Shown here: one piece after another, positions 9,002-17,003 of the stretch
Layout: each line of letters opens with the position of its first letter
Numbering within the stretch: the first letter of the stretch is position 1
Source of the DNA: Nocardiopsis trehalosi NBRC 14201
Lineage (GTDB): Bacteria; Actinomycetota; Actinomycetes; Streptosporangiales; Streptosporangiaceae
Assembly (NCBI RefSeq): GCF_001552555.1
Contig: NZ_BCRK01000037.1
Span: 1 to 39,028 of the forward strand
Direction of reading: 5' to 3'
DNA length: 39,028 nucleotides
Notes under the pieces: generated by a model
Seen by the model: only the letters and a program-made list of their open reading frames with translations
Told to the model about the DNA's origin: nothing
Database searches by the model: none
Program-made: the position numbers and the translations under genes

Positions 9002-9171
9002 CCGGCCCGGGCGGGGCGCGGCGTGCGCGCCGCCGGAGAGCGGATAATGGGAGCGCGCGGTCGATTAGTCTTGAATGGCGTTGATCATGACTGCTCACGC
9101 ACCGGACCGCCCCCCGCGGCCGGTACGCGCGGGCGGTCGGCCGCGCTCCTTCGGGCTCCGAGGCGGATGAG

Positions 9172-10023
9172 GTGATGCGGGTGCTGCGGACCTCCTCGCT
9201 GCGCGTGCTGGACGACCGCGACCGCGACGCCGTGCACGCCCTGCTCGACGCCGACCCCGTGGGCAACGTCTTCGTCAGCTCGCGGCTGCGGGCGGCCGGG
9301 CTCGACCCGGCGCGGCTGGGCGCCGAGGTGTGGGGCTACAGCGAGCGCGGCACGCTGGCGGCGCTGTGCTACTCGGGCGCCAACCTGGTGCCGGTCAACG
9401 CGGGCCCGGCGGCGCTGCGCCACTTCGCCGACCACGCCCGCTGGCAGGGGCGCCGGTGCTCGTCGATCGTGGGCCCGGTCGACGCGGTCGCCGACCTGTG
9501 GGCACGGCTCGGCCCGTTCTGGGGGCCGGCGCGGGCCATCCGCTCCCGCCAGCCGGTGCTGGAGCTGGTGGAGCCGCCCGAGGTCGAGCCCGACCCGCTG
9601 GTGCGCCGGGTGCGCGTGAACGAGGTCGGCACCCTGCTGCCCGCGTGCGTGGCCATGTTCACCGAGGAGGTCGGGGTGCCGCCCGACTCCGGCGACGGCG
9701 GCGCGCTGTACCGGGCGCGGGTCGAGGAGCTGGTGCGCACCGGGCGGGCGTTCGCCCGCATCGAGGACGGCCGGGTGGTGTTCAAGGCCGAGATCGGGGC
9801 GGTCACCCCGTTCGCCTGCCAGGTGCAGGGCGTGTGGGTGCACCCCGACCTGCGGGGGCGCGGGCACTCGGTGGCGGGCATGGCGGCGGTGGTGCGGGCG
9901 GCGCTGGCCGAGATCGCCCCGCGCGTGACCCTCTACGTCAACGACTACAACACCGCGGCCCGCGCCGCCTACCGGAGGGTGGGGTTCCGCGAGGTCGGCG
10001 CGGTGCGGTCGGTGCTGTTCTGA
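9172..10023 (+). CDS. GNAT acetyltransferase with DUF4081 N-terminal domain
   Basis: A 283-aa protein with two halves. The N-terminal half (about 1-135, starting R-V-L-R-T-S-S-L-R-V-L) resembles DUF4081, with the recognisable NVFVSSRLRAAGLDP and CYSGANLVPV segments. The C-terminal GNAT fold (about 145-283) carries the acetyl-CoA-binding motif VWVHPDLRGRGHSVAGM and the end pattern YVNDYNTAARAAYRRVGF. The start could be GTG 9172 or the adjacent ATG 9175. In Streptomyces this family is typically found next to ispG; here about 4.9 kb with four other genes intervenes. The acetyl acceptor is unknown. Confidence 0.88.
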   Translation: MMRVLRTSSLRVLDDRDRDAVHALLDADPVGNVFVSSRLRAAGLDPARLGAEVWGYSERGTLAALCYSGANLVPVNAGPAALRHFADHARWQGRRCSSIVGPVDAVADLWARLGPFWGPARAIRSRQPVLELVEPPEVEPDPLVRRVRVNEVGTLLPACVAMFTEEVGVPPDSGDGGALYRARVEELVRTGRAFARIEDGRVVFKAEIGAVTPFACQVQGVWVHPDLRGRGHSVAGMAAVVRAALAEIAPRVTLYVNDYNTAARAAYRRVGFREVGAVRSVLF

Positions 10024-10039
10024 ACCCGGCGGGCCGGGT
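10024..10039. terminator. Compact bidirectional hairpin
   Basis: A perfect dyad ACCCGGC-GG-GCCGGGT (10024-10039; in practice a 6-bp stem with a 4-nt loop) fills the 15-bp gap between the convergent GNAT gene and the nucleotidyltransferase-like gene, touching the latter's stop codon. Confidence 0.5.
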
Positions 10040-10479
10040 CACGAGGCGAACGGCACCCGGGTCAGGTAGTGCAGGGTGGCGTCGATGTCGGCGAGGTCCT
10101 TGGCCCGGCCCAGGCGGCGCTTCCAGCGCAGCACCCGGTCGAGCGGGGCGAACGGCAGGCCGCGGTAGAACTCGGCGCTGTCGATGAACTCGTCGACGTC
10201 CCACATCGAGGGGAACCAGCCGTTGAGGACCTCCAGCCGGCCGCCGAGGAGGAGGATCCGCTGCACGTCCTCCCAAGGGGCGTCCTGCACCGGCCCCATG
10301 GTGCGGACGTGCTCCCACGCGGCGCGGCGGGTGACGATGTCGAGGTCGGAGATCTCGGTACGGATGCCGTGCGCCAGCAGCGGGCCGCTGCCGGCGATGA
10401 CGTAGTCGCCGGCGGGGAGTTCGAGCTGGCGCAGCGCCACGAAATACGGGTGCTGGTGAATGGTGATCTGCTGGGTCAA
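10039..10479 (-). CDS. Small nucleotidyltransferase-fold protein
   Basis: A 146-aa protein with the pol-beta-type nucleotidyltransferase signature: a Gly-Ser loop (A-G-S-G at residues 29-32), then D45-L-D47 as the metal-binding pair, with E83 (RLEVLNGW) as a likely third carboxylate. The C-terminal WKRRLGRAKDLADI (119-132) is typical of small MNT/AbiEii-like proteins. There is no extra domain and no signal peptide. The start is TTG at 10479, preceded by GAGAAGAGG about 7 nt upstream; it overlaps the stop of the upstream membrane-protein gene (TTGA), so the two are translationally coupled. Function is unknown. An AMP- or nucleotide-transferring role is inferred from fold only, and I see no evidence for cyclic-nucleotide synthesis. 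Confidence 0.75.
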   Translation of the reverse strand: MTQQITIHQHPYFVALRQLELPAGDYVIAGSGPLLAHGIRTEISDLDIVTRRAAWEHVRTMGPVQDAPWEDVQRILLLGGRLEVLNGWFPSMWDVDEFIDSAEFYRGLPFAPLDRVLRWKRRLGRAKDLADIDATLHYLTRVPFAS

Positions 10480-11222
10480 TTCAATGCCTCTTCTCCCAGG
10501 GCGACGCGGACGACGGCCGCCGCCAGAAGCGCCACCCCGATACTGCTCATCGTCCCGATGAGGAAGTACTCGGCGAATCTCTTCTGATTGGCCTGGAGTT
10601 CCGGGAAACGGGCCAGTGCCTTAATGGCGACGACCACGGCGACCGCCTCGGCCCGGCCCGTGACCACGAAGATGTAGGTGAGCGAGCGCTCCAGCCAGCC
10701 GATGACCGTGCCCGCCCCCTTGAGTGGCGCCATTTCCTCCGTCTCGGCTTTTCTCAACTCCGCGGAGAAGGGGTGCAGCATGTGTGTGACCACCTCTCCC
10801 CCGATGAAGGTGGCGATGAGGAACCCGGAGATCAGGACCATCACCCTGTCGTCCAGGATAAGCTCACGAGCCGCGCCGAGCATCTCGGGCAACCCCAACA
10901 CCGCCAGCGCCGTCGCCGTGGTCAGCCCGACGAGGCCCAATGGCGCGAGTGTGAACTTCCGCACACGGGCCGAGACGAGGATTCTCGGTGAGCGCTGCAT
11001 GTCCTCGTCGCGCTTCGCCAGTGACGTCAGTACCCAGCTCGACGCGACACATAGCGGAATGAGGACGGCCGATACCCAGGAAAAGAACACCGGTAGCAGA
11101 GCGTAACCGGCATAGAGGCCCGTCGCGGAGAGTGCCAGCGGTGTTCTCGTCCGCAACGCGGGAATCGAATAGGGGAGCAGGACCGCGGCGATGAGGCCGA
11201 GAATGACGCGTACGAGCTCCAT
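10476..11222 (-). CDS. Multi-pass membrane protein of unknown function
   Basis: A 248-aa protein with about six hydrophobic segments (roughly residues 4-22, 32-66, 91-112, 126-146, 180-200, 219-240). A charged cytosol-type loop lies at 68-90. The last third has a distinctive pattern: G-x-V-I-G-W-L-E-R (171-179), A-I-K-A-L-A-R-F (199-206) and AEYFLIGTMSS (217-227). I associate this pattern with the C-terminal membrane part of DUF3307-type proteins, though the DUF3307 N-terminal part itself is not obvious. The ATG at 11222 has only a weak ribosome site. Base composition is clearly less GC-rich than the neighbours, suggesting transfer. It shares a 4-bp overlap with the nucleotidyltransferase-like gene. 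Function unknown. Confidence 0.75.
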   Translation of the reverse strand: MELVRVILGLIAAVLLPYSIPALRTRTPLALSATGLYAGYALLPVFFSWVSAVLIPLCVASSWVLTSLAKRDEDMQRSPRILVSARVRKFTLAPLGLVGLTTATALAVLGLPEMLGAARELILDDRVMVLISGFLIATFIGGEVVTHMLHPFSAELRKAETEEMAPLKGAGTVIGWLERSLTYIFVVTGRAEAVAVVVAIKALARFPELQANQKRFAEYFLIGTMSSIGVALLAAAVVRVALGEEALN

Positions 11223-11437
11223 GCGCTGCTTTCTAGCAATAGGCCGCTGATCTCCCGGATCGCCGATTATGCCGCACGTTCGGGTGATTTCCCACGGCGC
11301 GGCCTCTCCGAAGCCCTCCGCTCCTGGCCGGAACAGGCCCCGGCCCTTGCACCCCGCCGCCGCGAGGTGTGCCGCGCACGGCGGCGGGTAGCCCCGGCGT
11401 AGACGCCGGATCGGCCGGCATCCACGGGGGGCGGGAC

Positions 11438-13483
11438 ATGGCGCGCGGGGTCTACATCGCGTCCAGCGGGGCGGGCGGCGACACCACCACGCTCGCGCTG
11501 GGGGTGGGCGAGCTGCTGTCGCGCACGGTCGACGCCGTCGGGGTGTTCCGGCCGGTCGTCGACGGCGCCGCCGAGGACCCCCTGGTGGCCACGCTGCGCC
11601 GCCGGTTCCGGGTGGCCGCCCCCTACACCGACTGCGTGGGCGTCACCTACGACGACGTCCACGACGACGCCGACGCCGCCATGGCCGCCGTCCTCGACGG
11701 CTACCACGCGCTGGCCGCCCGATGCGCCGCCGTGGTCGTCGTGGGCACCGACTACACCGACGTCGGCGCCCCCACGGAATTCGCCTTCAACGCCCGCGTC
11801 GCCGCCAACCTGGCCACCCCGGTCGTGCTCGCCGTGCCCGGTTCCGGCCGCGACACCGACGACGTCCGCGACGCCGTGGCCGTGGCCCGCCGGGAACTCG
11901 ACCGCGAGCACGCCGCCCTCGCGGCGACCGTGGTCGACGGGGTGGCGCCCGAGCGGGCGGCCGGCCTGCGCGCCGCCCTGGGCCCCGACGTCGCCGTGCT
12001 CCCCGAGGTCCCCGGCCTCACCGCCCCCTCCGTGCGCGACCTCGCCGCCGCGTGCGCGGGCCGACTGGTGTTCGGCGACCCCGCCCGGCTGGACCGCGCC
12101 ACCTCCGGCCTGCTCGTCGCGGCGATGTCGCTGCCCAACGTGGTCGACCGGCTGGCCGACGACCACGTGGTCATCGTGGCCGCCGACCGTGCGGGCGCCC
12201 TGCTGCCCGCGCTGCTCGCCGCCCACCGCTCGCCCGACTTCCCGGCGCTGGCCGGGATCGTGCTCACCGGCGACCTGCCCATGCCCGAACCCGTGCGGCG
12301 GCTCATCGCCGGGATGGACGTGCGGCTGCCGGTCGTCGCCACGTCCTGGGACACCTTCCCCACCGCCGACGCGCTGGCCGGTGTGCGCGGCGGCATCACC
12401 CCCGAGGCGGACGCCAAGATCGCGTCCGCCCTGGCCGCGTTCGCCGCCGCCGTCGACGGTCCGGCGCTGCTGGAGCGGCTGCCGGTGGAGGGCTCGGGCG
12501 CGGTCACCCCGCTGATGTTCGAGCACACCCTGATCGAGCAGGCCCGCGGCGACCGCCGCCGCATCGTGCTGCCCGAGGGCACCGAGGAGCGGGTGCTGCG
12601 CGCCGCCGACCTGCTGCTGCGCCGCGACGCCGTCGACCTGGTGCTGCTGGGCGACCCGCGCGAGGTCCGGGCGCGCGCCGCCGACCTCGGCCTGGACCTG
12701 GCGGGCGCCGACGTACTCGACCCCGACGACCCGGACCTGCGCGAGCGGTTCGCCGCCGAGTACGCGCGGCTGCGCGCGCACAAGGGCGTGGGCCCCGAGC
12801 TGGCCCGCGACACCGTCGGCGAGGTCTCCTACTTCGGCACCATGATGGTGCACTGCGGGCTGGCCGACGGCATGGTGTCCGGGGCCGCGCACACCACCGC
12901 GCAGACCATCCGGCCGTCGTTCGAGGTCCTGCGCAGCTCGCTGGTGTCCAGCGTCTTCTTCATGTGCCTGGCCGACCGGGTGCTGGTGTACGGCGACTGC
13001 GCCGTGGTGCCCGACCCCACCGCCGAGCAGCTCGCCCGGATCGCCGCCGACTCCGCGGCCACCGCCGCCCGGTTCGGGGTGCTGCCGCGCATCGCGATGC
13101 TGTCCTACTCCACCGGCGCGTCCGGCACGGGCGCCGACGTGGAGAAGGTCCGGGCCGCCACCGAACTCGTCCGCCGCGACGCCCCGGACCTGCCGGTGGA
13201 GGGGCCGATCCAGTACGACGCCGCGATCGACCCGGCGGTGGCGCGGACCAAGATGCCCGGCAGCGAGGTCGCCGGCCGGGCCACGGTGTTCGTGGTGCCG
13301 GACCTCAACACCGGCAACATCCTGTACAAGGGCGTGCAGCGCAGCGCGGGGGCGGTCGCCGTGGGGCCGGTCCTGCAGGGGCTGCGCCGGCCCGTCAACG
13401 ACCTATCGCGGGGCGCCACGGTGCAGGACATCGTCAACACCGTCGCGATCACCGCCGTCCAGGCGCAGGAGGACCGCCGATGA
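11438..13483 (+). CDS. pta: Phosphate acetyltransferase (long form with DRTGG domain)
   Basis: Converts acetyl-CoA and phosphate to acetyl-phosphate and CoA in the cytosol. The 681-aa length fits the long bacterial form. An N-terminal P-loop-NTase-like domain (about 1-210) has the Walker-A region reduced to SSGAGGDTTTLALG, a divergence usual in actinobacterial Pta. A DRTGG-type middle domain follows (about 215-330). The C-terminal PTA catalytic domain (about 365-680) contains RIVLPEGTEERVLRAADLL, MMVHCGLADGMVSGA, LSYSTGASG and VFVVPDLNTGNILYK. The ATG at 11438 is preceded by a G-run ribosome site; the open frame extends a further 23 codons upstream without conservation. The stop overlaps the ackA start (ATGA). 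Confidence 0.95.
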   Translation: MARGVYIASSGAGGDTTTLALGVGELLSRTVDAVGVFRPVVDGAAEDPLVATLRRRFRVAAPYTDCVGVTYDDVHDDADAAMAAVLDGYHALAARCAAVVVVGTDYTDVGAPTEFAFNARVAANLATPVVLAVPGSGRDTDDVRDAVAVARRELDREHAALAATVVDGVAPERAAGLRAALGPDVAVLPEVPGLTAPSVRDLAAACAGRLVFGDPARLDRATSGLLVAAMSLPNVVDRLADDHVVIVAADRAGALLPALLAAHRSPDFPALAGIVLTGDLPMPEPVRRLIAGMDVRLPVVATSWDTFPTADALAGVRGGITPEADAKIASALAAFAAAVDGPALLERLPVEGSGAVTPLMFEHTLIEQARGDRRRIVLPEGTEERVLRAADLLLRRDAVDLVLLGDPREVRARAADLGLDLAGADVLDPDDPDLRERFAAEYARLRAHKGVGPELARDTVGEVSYFGTMMVHCGLADGMVSGAAHTTAQTIRPSFEVLRSSLVSSVFFMCLADRVLVYGDCAVVPDPTAEQLARIAADSAATAARFGVLPRIAMLSYSTGASGTGADVEKVRAATELVRRDAPDLPVEGPIQYDAAIDPAVARTKMPGSEVAGRATVFVVPDLNTGNILYKGVQRSAGAVAVGPVLQGLRRPVNDLSRGATVQDIVNTVAITAVQAQEDRR

Positions 13484-14730
13484 CCGACGACAGCGGCCGC
13501 GGGGACGCCGGCCGGGACGCGCCGACCGTGCTCGTGCTCAACAGCGGGTCGTCCTCGATCAAGTACCGGCTGCTGGACATGGCGGCGCGCGCGTCGCTGG
13601 CGTCGGGGTCGGTCGACCGCATCGGCGAGGAGCGCGGCACCCTGGTGCACCGGGTGCCCGGCGACGACCCCGTGGAGCGCCCCGGGCACCACGCCGACCA
13701 CGAGGCGGCGCTGCGCGCCGTGCTGGACGCCTTCGATGAGCGGGGGCCCGACCTCGGCGCGGCCGGGCTGACGGCGGTCGGCCACCGGGTGGTCCACGGC
13801 GGCGACCGGTTCGCCGCGCCCGTGGTGGTGGACGACGGCGTGCTCGCGGCGGTCGGGGAGCTGGAGCCGCTGGCCCCGCTGCACAACCCGGCCAACCTGC
13901 TCGGTATCCGCACGGCGATGAAGGCGTTCCCCCTGGTCCCGCACGTGGCGGTGTTCGACACCGCCTTCCACCAGACGCTGCCGCCGGCGGCCCACACCTA
14001 CGCGGTGCCACGCGAGTGGCGCGTCGATCACGGAGTGCGCCGGTACGGCTTCCACGGGACCTCCCACGCCTACGTGTCGCGGCGGGCCGGGGAGCTGCTG
14101 GGCCGCGCCGACGCCAACGTCATCGTGCTGCACCTGGGCAACGGGGCGAGCGCGGCGGCGGTGGCGGCCGGGCGCAGCGTCGACACCTCGATGGGCCTCA
14201 CCCCGCTGGAGGGGCTGGTCATGGGGACCCGCAGCGGCGACGTCGACCCGGCGCTGGCGGCGTACCTGGCGCGCACCGCCGGGCTGTCGGCGGAGGAGGT
14301 CGACACCGCGCTCAACCGCGAGGGCGGCATGCGGGCGCTGGCCGGCGCCAACGACATGCGCGAGGTGTGGGCGGCGGTCGACCGGGGCGACCGGGAGGCG
14401 GAGCTGGCGGTGGAGGTCTACTGCCACCGGCTGCGCAAGTACATCGGGGCGTACTTCGCGGTCCTGGGCCGGGTGGACGCGCTGGTGTTCACGGCGGGGG
14501 TGGGCGAGAACGACGCCCGCACCCGGGAGCGGGCGCTGCGCGGGATGGAGCGGTTCGGTCTGCGGATCGACCCGCGCCGCAACGCGGCCCCCGGCGGCGG
14601 GGAGCGGGCGGTGTCGCCGGAGGGCGCGGAGGTGCCGGTGCTGGTGGTGCCGACGGACGAGGAGCTGGAGATCGCCGCCCAGGCGCTGGACCTGCTCGGC
14701 GGGGACCGCGCCGCCGCAACGGACGAATAA
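13480..14730 (+). CDS. ackA: Acetate kinase
   Basis: Interconverts acetyl-phosphate plus ADP with acetate plus ATP; it is paired with Pta for acetate overflow and acetyl-phosphate control. The 416-aa protein has the ASKHA motifs in order: NSGSSSIKY (21-29), GHRVVHGG (about 105), FHGTSHAYV (about 191), HLGNGAS (about 217), TRSGDVDP (about 248) and the adenosine-binding FTAGVGENDARTRE (about 337). The first 15 residues are a short acidic extension. The start codon overlaps the pta stop by ATGA, so translation is coupled. No clear terminator hairpin follows; a TTTTT run occurs near 14770 without a good stem. Confidence 0.96.
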   Translation: MTDDSGRGDAGRDAPTVLVLNSGSSSIKYRLLDMAARASLASGSVDRIGEERGTLVHRVPGDDPVERPGHHADHEAALRAVLDAFDERGPDLGAAGLTAVGHRVVHGGDRFAAPVVVDDGVLAAVGELEPLAPLHNPANLLGIRTAMKAFPLVPHVAVFDTAFHQTLPPAAHTYAVPREWRVDHGVRRYGFHGTSHAYVSRRAGELLGRADANVIVLHLGNGASAAAVAAGRSVDTSMGLTPLEGLVMGTRSGDVDPALAAYLARTAGLSAEEVDTALNREGGMRALAGANDMREVWAAVDRGDREAELAVEVYCHRLRKYIGAYFAVLGRVDALVFTAGVGENDARTRERALRGMERFGLRIDPRRNAAPGGGERAVSPEGAEVPVLVVPTDEELEIAAQALDLLGGDRAAATDE

Positions 14731-15051
14731 CCATCAACCGCCCATACGGCGAGATTCCTATCATCCGATATTTTTGACCCACATAACCGGGCGTTCGTGA
14801 TTCCGGTGGTGCGTCAATGGGACGATCCTCCTGATTATTTCTCCGCGTGACGGGGAATGACTAGGTGTTTCGCGCGCTATCGCGCCCCGTTCCCTGGTGT
14901 GGGTGGGTATTCTCCGCGTTCACCTGCGAGTAGTCTTTTCTCCGCGATCCGCGCCCGATGTTTCGCGCGTCGCCGCAGGTATGGGCGGCCCGGTCGCGCG
15001 TTCGGGAATGCTGTCGGACCGAGATCGGAAGGGTTGCGGATGCGTCTCGAA

Positions 15052-15079
15052 TTGCCCGCCGGGGCTAGTCAGACATAAT
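15052..15079 (+). promoter_or_regulatory. Possible promoter of the plus-strand ABC operon
   Basis: TTGCCC (15052-15057), a 16-bp spacer, then CATAAT (15074-15079), about 90 bp before the lipoprotein start. A second TTGGAC/TCTAAG-like pair overlaps just downstream. Prediction by eye only. Confidence 0.35.
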
Positions 15080-15108
15080 TGGACAATGGTCTTCTTATCG
15101 ATCTAAGT

Positions 15109-15122
15109 CCGGCTTCGGCCGG
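15109..15122 (+). other. UUCG-tetraloop hairpin in the ABC operon leader
   Basis: CCGGC-TTCG-GCCGG: a 5-bp stem closed C-G around a UUCG loop, an exceptionally stable RNA tetraloop. It lies in the predicted 5' untranslated leader about 46 bp before the first gene and may protect the mRNA end. Confidence 0.45.
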
Positions 15123-15168
15123 CGCGGATCGGAACCACTCCCGGCAGGGCTGATCGGAAGCGAGATCC

Positions 15169-16908
15169 ATGCGATTCGGAAAAGGTCCAGGCGCCTTCGC
15201 GGCCGCCGTCCTCTTGACGTTGACCGCGTGCACCGGTGGCGGAGGCGGGGGCGGCGACACCGCCACCGGTTTCGAGGACTGCGAGGAGAACCCGGACACC
15301 TGCAACAGCGCCGAGGTCGAACCCGGCGGCGACATCACCTGGGTCGTCAGCCAGCCCTTCGGCGGCTGGAACCACTACCAGCCCGAGGGCGGCTCGGTGT
15401 ACGGCCTGCAGGCCACCACCGGCATCTTCCCCGTCTTCGGCGAGTGGCTGCCCTCCGGCGAGTGGGACTGGAACGACGACCTCCTCACCGAGGAGCCCAC
15501 GCTCACCAGCGAAGACCCCATGACGTGGGAGTACCACCTCAACCCCGACGCGGTCTGGAACGACGGCACCCCCATCTCCATCGCCGACGTCGAGTGGGCG
15601 TGGAAGATGAACAGCAACGACGAGGAGCTGTGCGCCGACATCTGCCGCTCCCGCGACACCAACCCCGAGTCGATGATCGAATCGGTCGAGCAGGGGGACG
15701 ACGAGAACACCGTCGTCGTCACCATGGAGGACGGCGCCGCGTCCCCCGAGTGGTTCGTCTCCTTCGAGGACGGCCTGTTCCCCGCGCACATCGCCGAGGA
15801 GGAGGGCTTCGACCTCGACACCCCCGAGGGCATGCTGGAGTCGGCGAACTGGTTCAACGAGACCGTGCCGACCTGGTCCGGCGGTCCCTTCGTCATCGAG
15901 GAGGGCGACCTGGAGAACCAGGTCGTGCTGGTCCGCAACGAGGAGTACTACGGCGAGCCCGCCAACCTCGACCGGGTCACCCTGCGCTTCATCACCGACG
16001 AGGGCTCCTGGATTCCCGCCCTGTCCAACGGTGAGATCGACGGCGCCTCCCCCGAGACCTGGAACGAGGACGTGATCAACCAGCTCCAGGACCTGGGCAC
16101 CGTCCGCACCAACCTCACCTCCGGCGGCAGCTGGGAGCACCTGGACGCCAACATCGAGAACGAGTGGCTGTCCGACGTCGAACTGCGCCGCGCCATCTTC
16201 ACCGCGATCGACAACCAGAACATCGCCGAGCGCACCTACGGCGGCCTGTTCCCCGACTACTCGCTGCGCACCAACCACGTCTTCTCCCAGGACAGCGAGT
16301 ACCACGAGGACGTGCTCACCGAGTCCGGGCAGGGCAGCGGCGACCAGGAGGCCGCGCTGGCCATCCTGGAGGAGGCCGGCTACGAGCTGGAGGGCGAGAC
16401 CCTCACCCGCGACGGCGAGGAGGTCCCGCCGCTGCGGCTGCGCTACACCGAGGGCCACGTCGCCCGCGCCACCAAGGCCGAGCTGATCCAGGCCGACCTC
16501 GCCGAGATCGGCGTCACCGCCGACATCCAGACCACCGCCGACCTCGGCGGCACCCTCGCCGAGCAGGACTACGACCTGATGCTCTACGGCTGGAGCACCA
16601 CGCCGGAGTTCAGCGCCAGCGCCGAGCAGTACTGGCACAGCGAGAGCGGCTCCAACTGGGGCGGGTACGCCAACGAGGAGGTCGACGAGCACGTCCGCAT
16701 GGCCGCGTCGTCCACCACCCAGGAGGAGGCGGCCGGGCACGTCAACGCCGCCGCGCGCGCCGTGGTCGAGGACGCCTACGTGCTGCCGATCGTGGACACC
16801 CCGGTGGTCACCTTCGTGACCCAGGAGTTCACCAACATCAGGGACAACAACTCCCAGTCCCGGCGTGCGCTCTACAACCTGGAGGAATGGGGCGTCGTGG
16901 CGAACTAG
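15169..16908 (+). CDS. Peptide-type ABC transporter substrate-binding lipoprotein (family 5)
   Basis: Extracytoplasmic solute-binding protein anchored to the outer face of the membrane, 579 aa. The signal peptide (about 1-20) ends in the lipobox L-T-A-C with Cys21 as the lipidation site, followed by a Gly-rich linker. The family 5 (SBP_bac_5) body starts near residue 50 and shows the usual blocks, for example W-E-Y-H-L-N-P-D-A-V-W-N-D-G-T-P-I and YGWSTTPEFSASAEQYW. It is strongly acidic. It is the first gene of a complete importer operon. A 14-bp hairpin follows its stop and precedes the permease genes, consistent with extra expression of the binding protein. The ligand (peptide, opine, metal complex or other) cannot be read. 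Confidence 0.9.
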   Translation: MRFGKGPGAFAAAVLLTLTACTGGGGGGGDTATGFEDCEENPDTCNSAEVEPGGDITWVVSQPFGGWNHYQPEGGSVYGLQATTGIFPVFGEWLPSGEWDWNDDLLTEEPTLTSEDPMTWEYHLNPDAVWNDGTPISIADVEWAWKMNSNDEELCADICRSRDTNPESMIESVEQGDDENTVVVTMEDGAASPEWFVSFEDGLFPAHIAEEEGFDLDTPEGMLESANWFNETVPTWSGGPFVIEEGDLENQVVLVRNEEYYGEPANLDRVTLRFITDEGSWIPALSNGEIDGASPETWNEDVINQLQDLGTVRTNLTSGGSWEHLDANIENEWLSDVELRRAIFTAIDNQNIAERTYGGLFPDYSLRTNHVFSQDSEYHEDVLTESGQGSGDQEAALAILEEAGYELEGETLTRDGEEVPPLRLRYTEGHVARATKAELIQADLAEIGVTADIQTTADLGGTLAEQDYDLMLYGWSTTPEFSASAEQYWHSESGSNWGGYANEEVDEHVRMAASSTTQEEAAGHVNAAARAVVEDAYVLPIVDTPVVTFVTQEFTNIRDNNSQSRRALYNLEEWGVVAN

Positions 16909-16932
16909 CGGCGAACGAGCGGTCACCCCTCC

Positions 16933-16965
16933 GGCCGGGCCGGGGCCCCGCGCCCCGGCCCGGCC
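16933..16965 (+). terminator. Intercistronic hairpin inside ABC operon
   Basis: A perfect 14-bp stem (arms 16933-16946 and 16952-16965) with loop CCCGC lies between the lipoprotein stop (16908) and the permease start (17004). Such hairpins commonly attenuate downstream transcription or stabilise the upstream mRNA; the genes on both sides belong to one transporter. Confidence 0.65.
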
Positions 16966-17003
16966 CTCCGCAGGTCAGCGTGTTCGACGAAGGACCCTCT
17001 CCC

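Larger units (their letters stand above)
14731..15168 (+). other. Intergenic region ackA-peptide ABC operon
   Basis: 438 bp, less GC-rich than the genes on either side and with no credible coding frame. It contains a possible sigma70-type promoter at 15052-15079 and a small hairpin with a TTCG loop at 15109-15122, both placed to serve the ABC operon. Nothing else recognisable. Confidence 0.5.

Noticed and set aside
10039-11222. Reading the nucleotidyltransferase/membrane pair as CBASS
   Set aside because: The 146-aa protein is far shorter than a CD-NTase, lacks the extended GS...DxD...D layout, and the membrane protein does not resemble known CBASS effectors.
14857-15078. Short plus-strand frames between ackA and the ABC operon
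   Set aside because: Arg-rich, no ribosome sites, overlapping frames of equal quality, and the region carries promoter-like elements.
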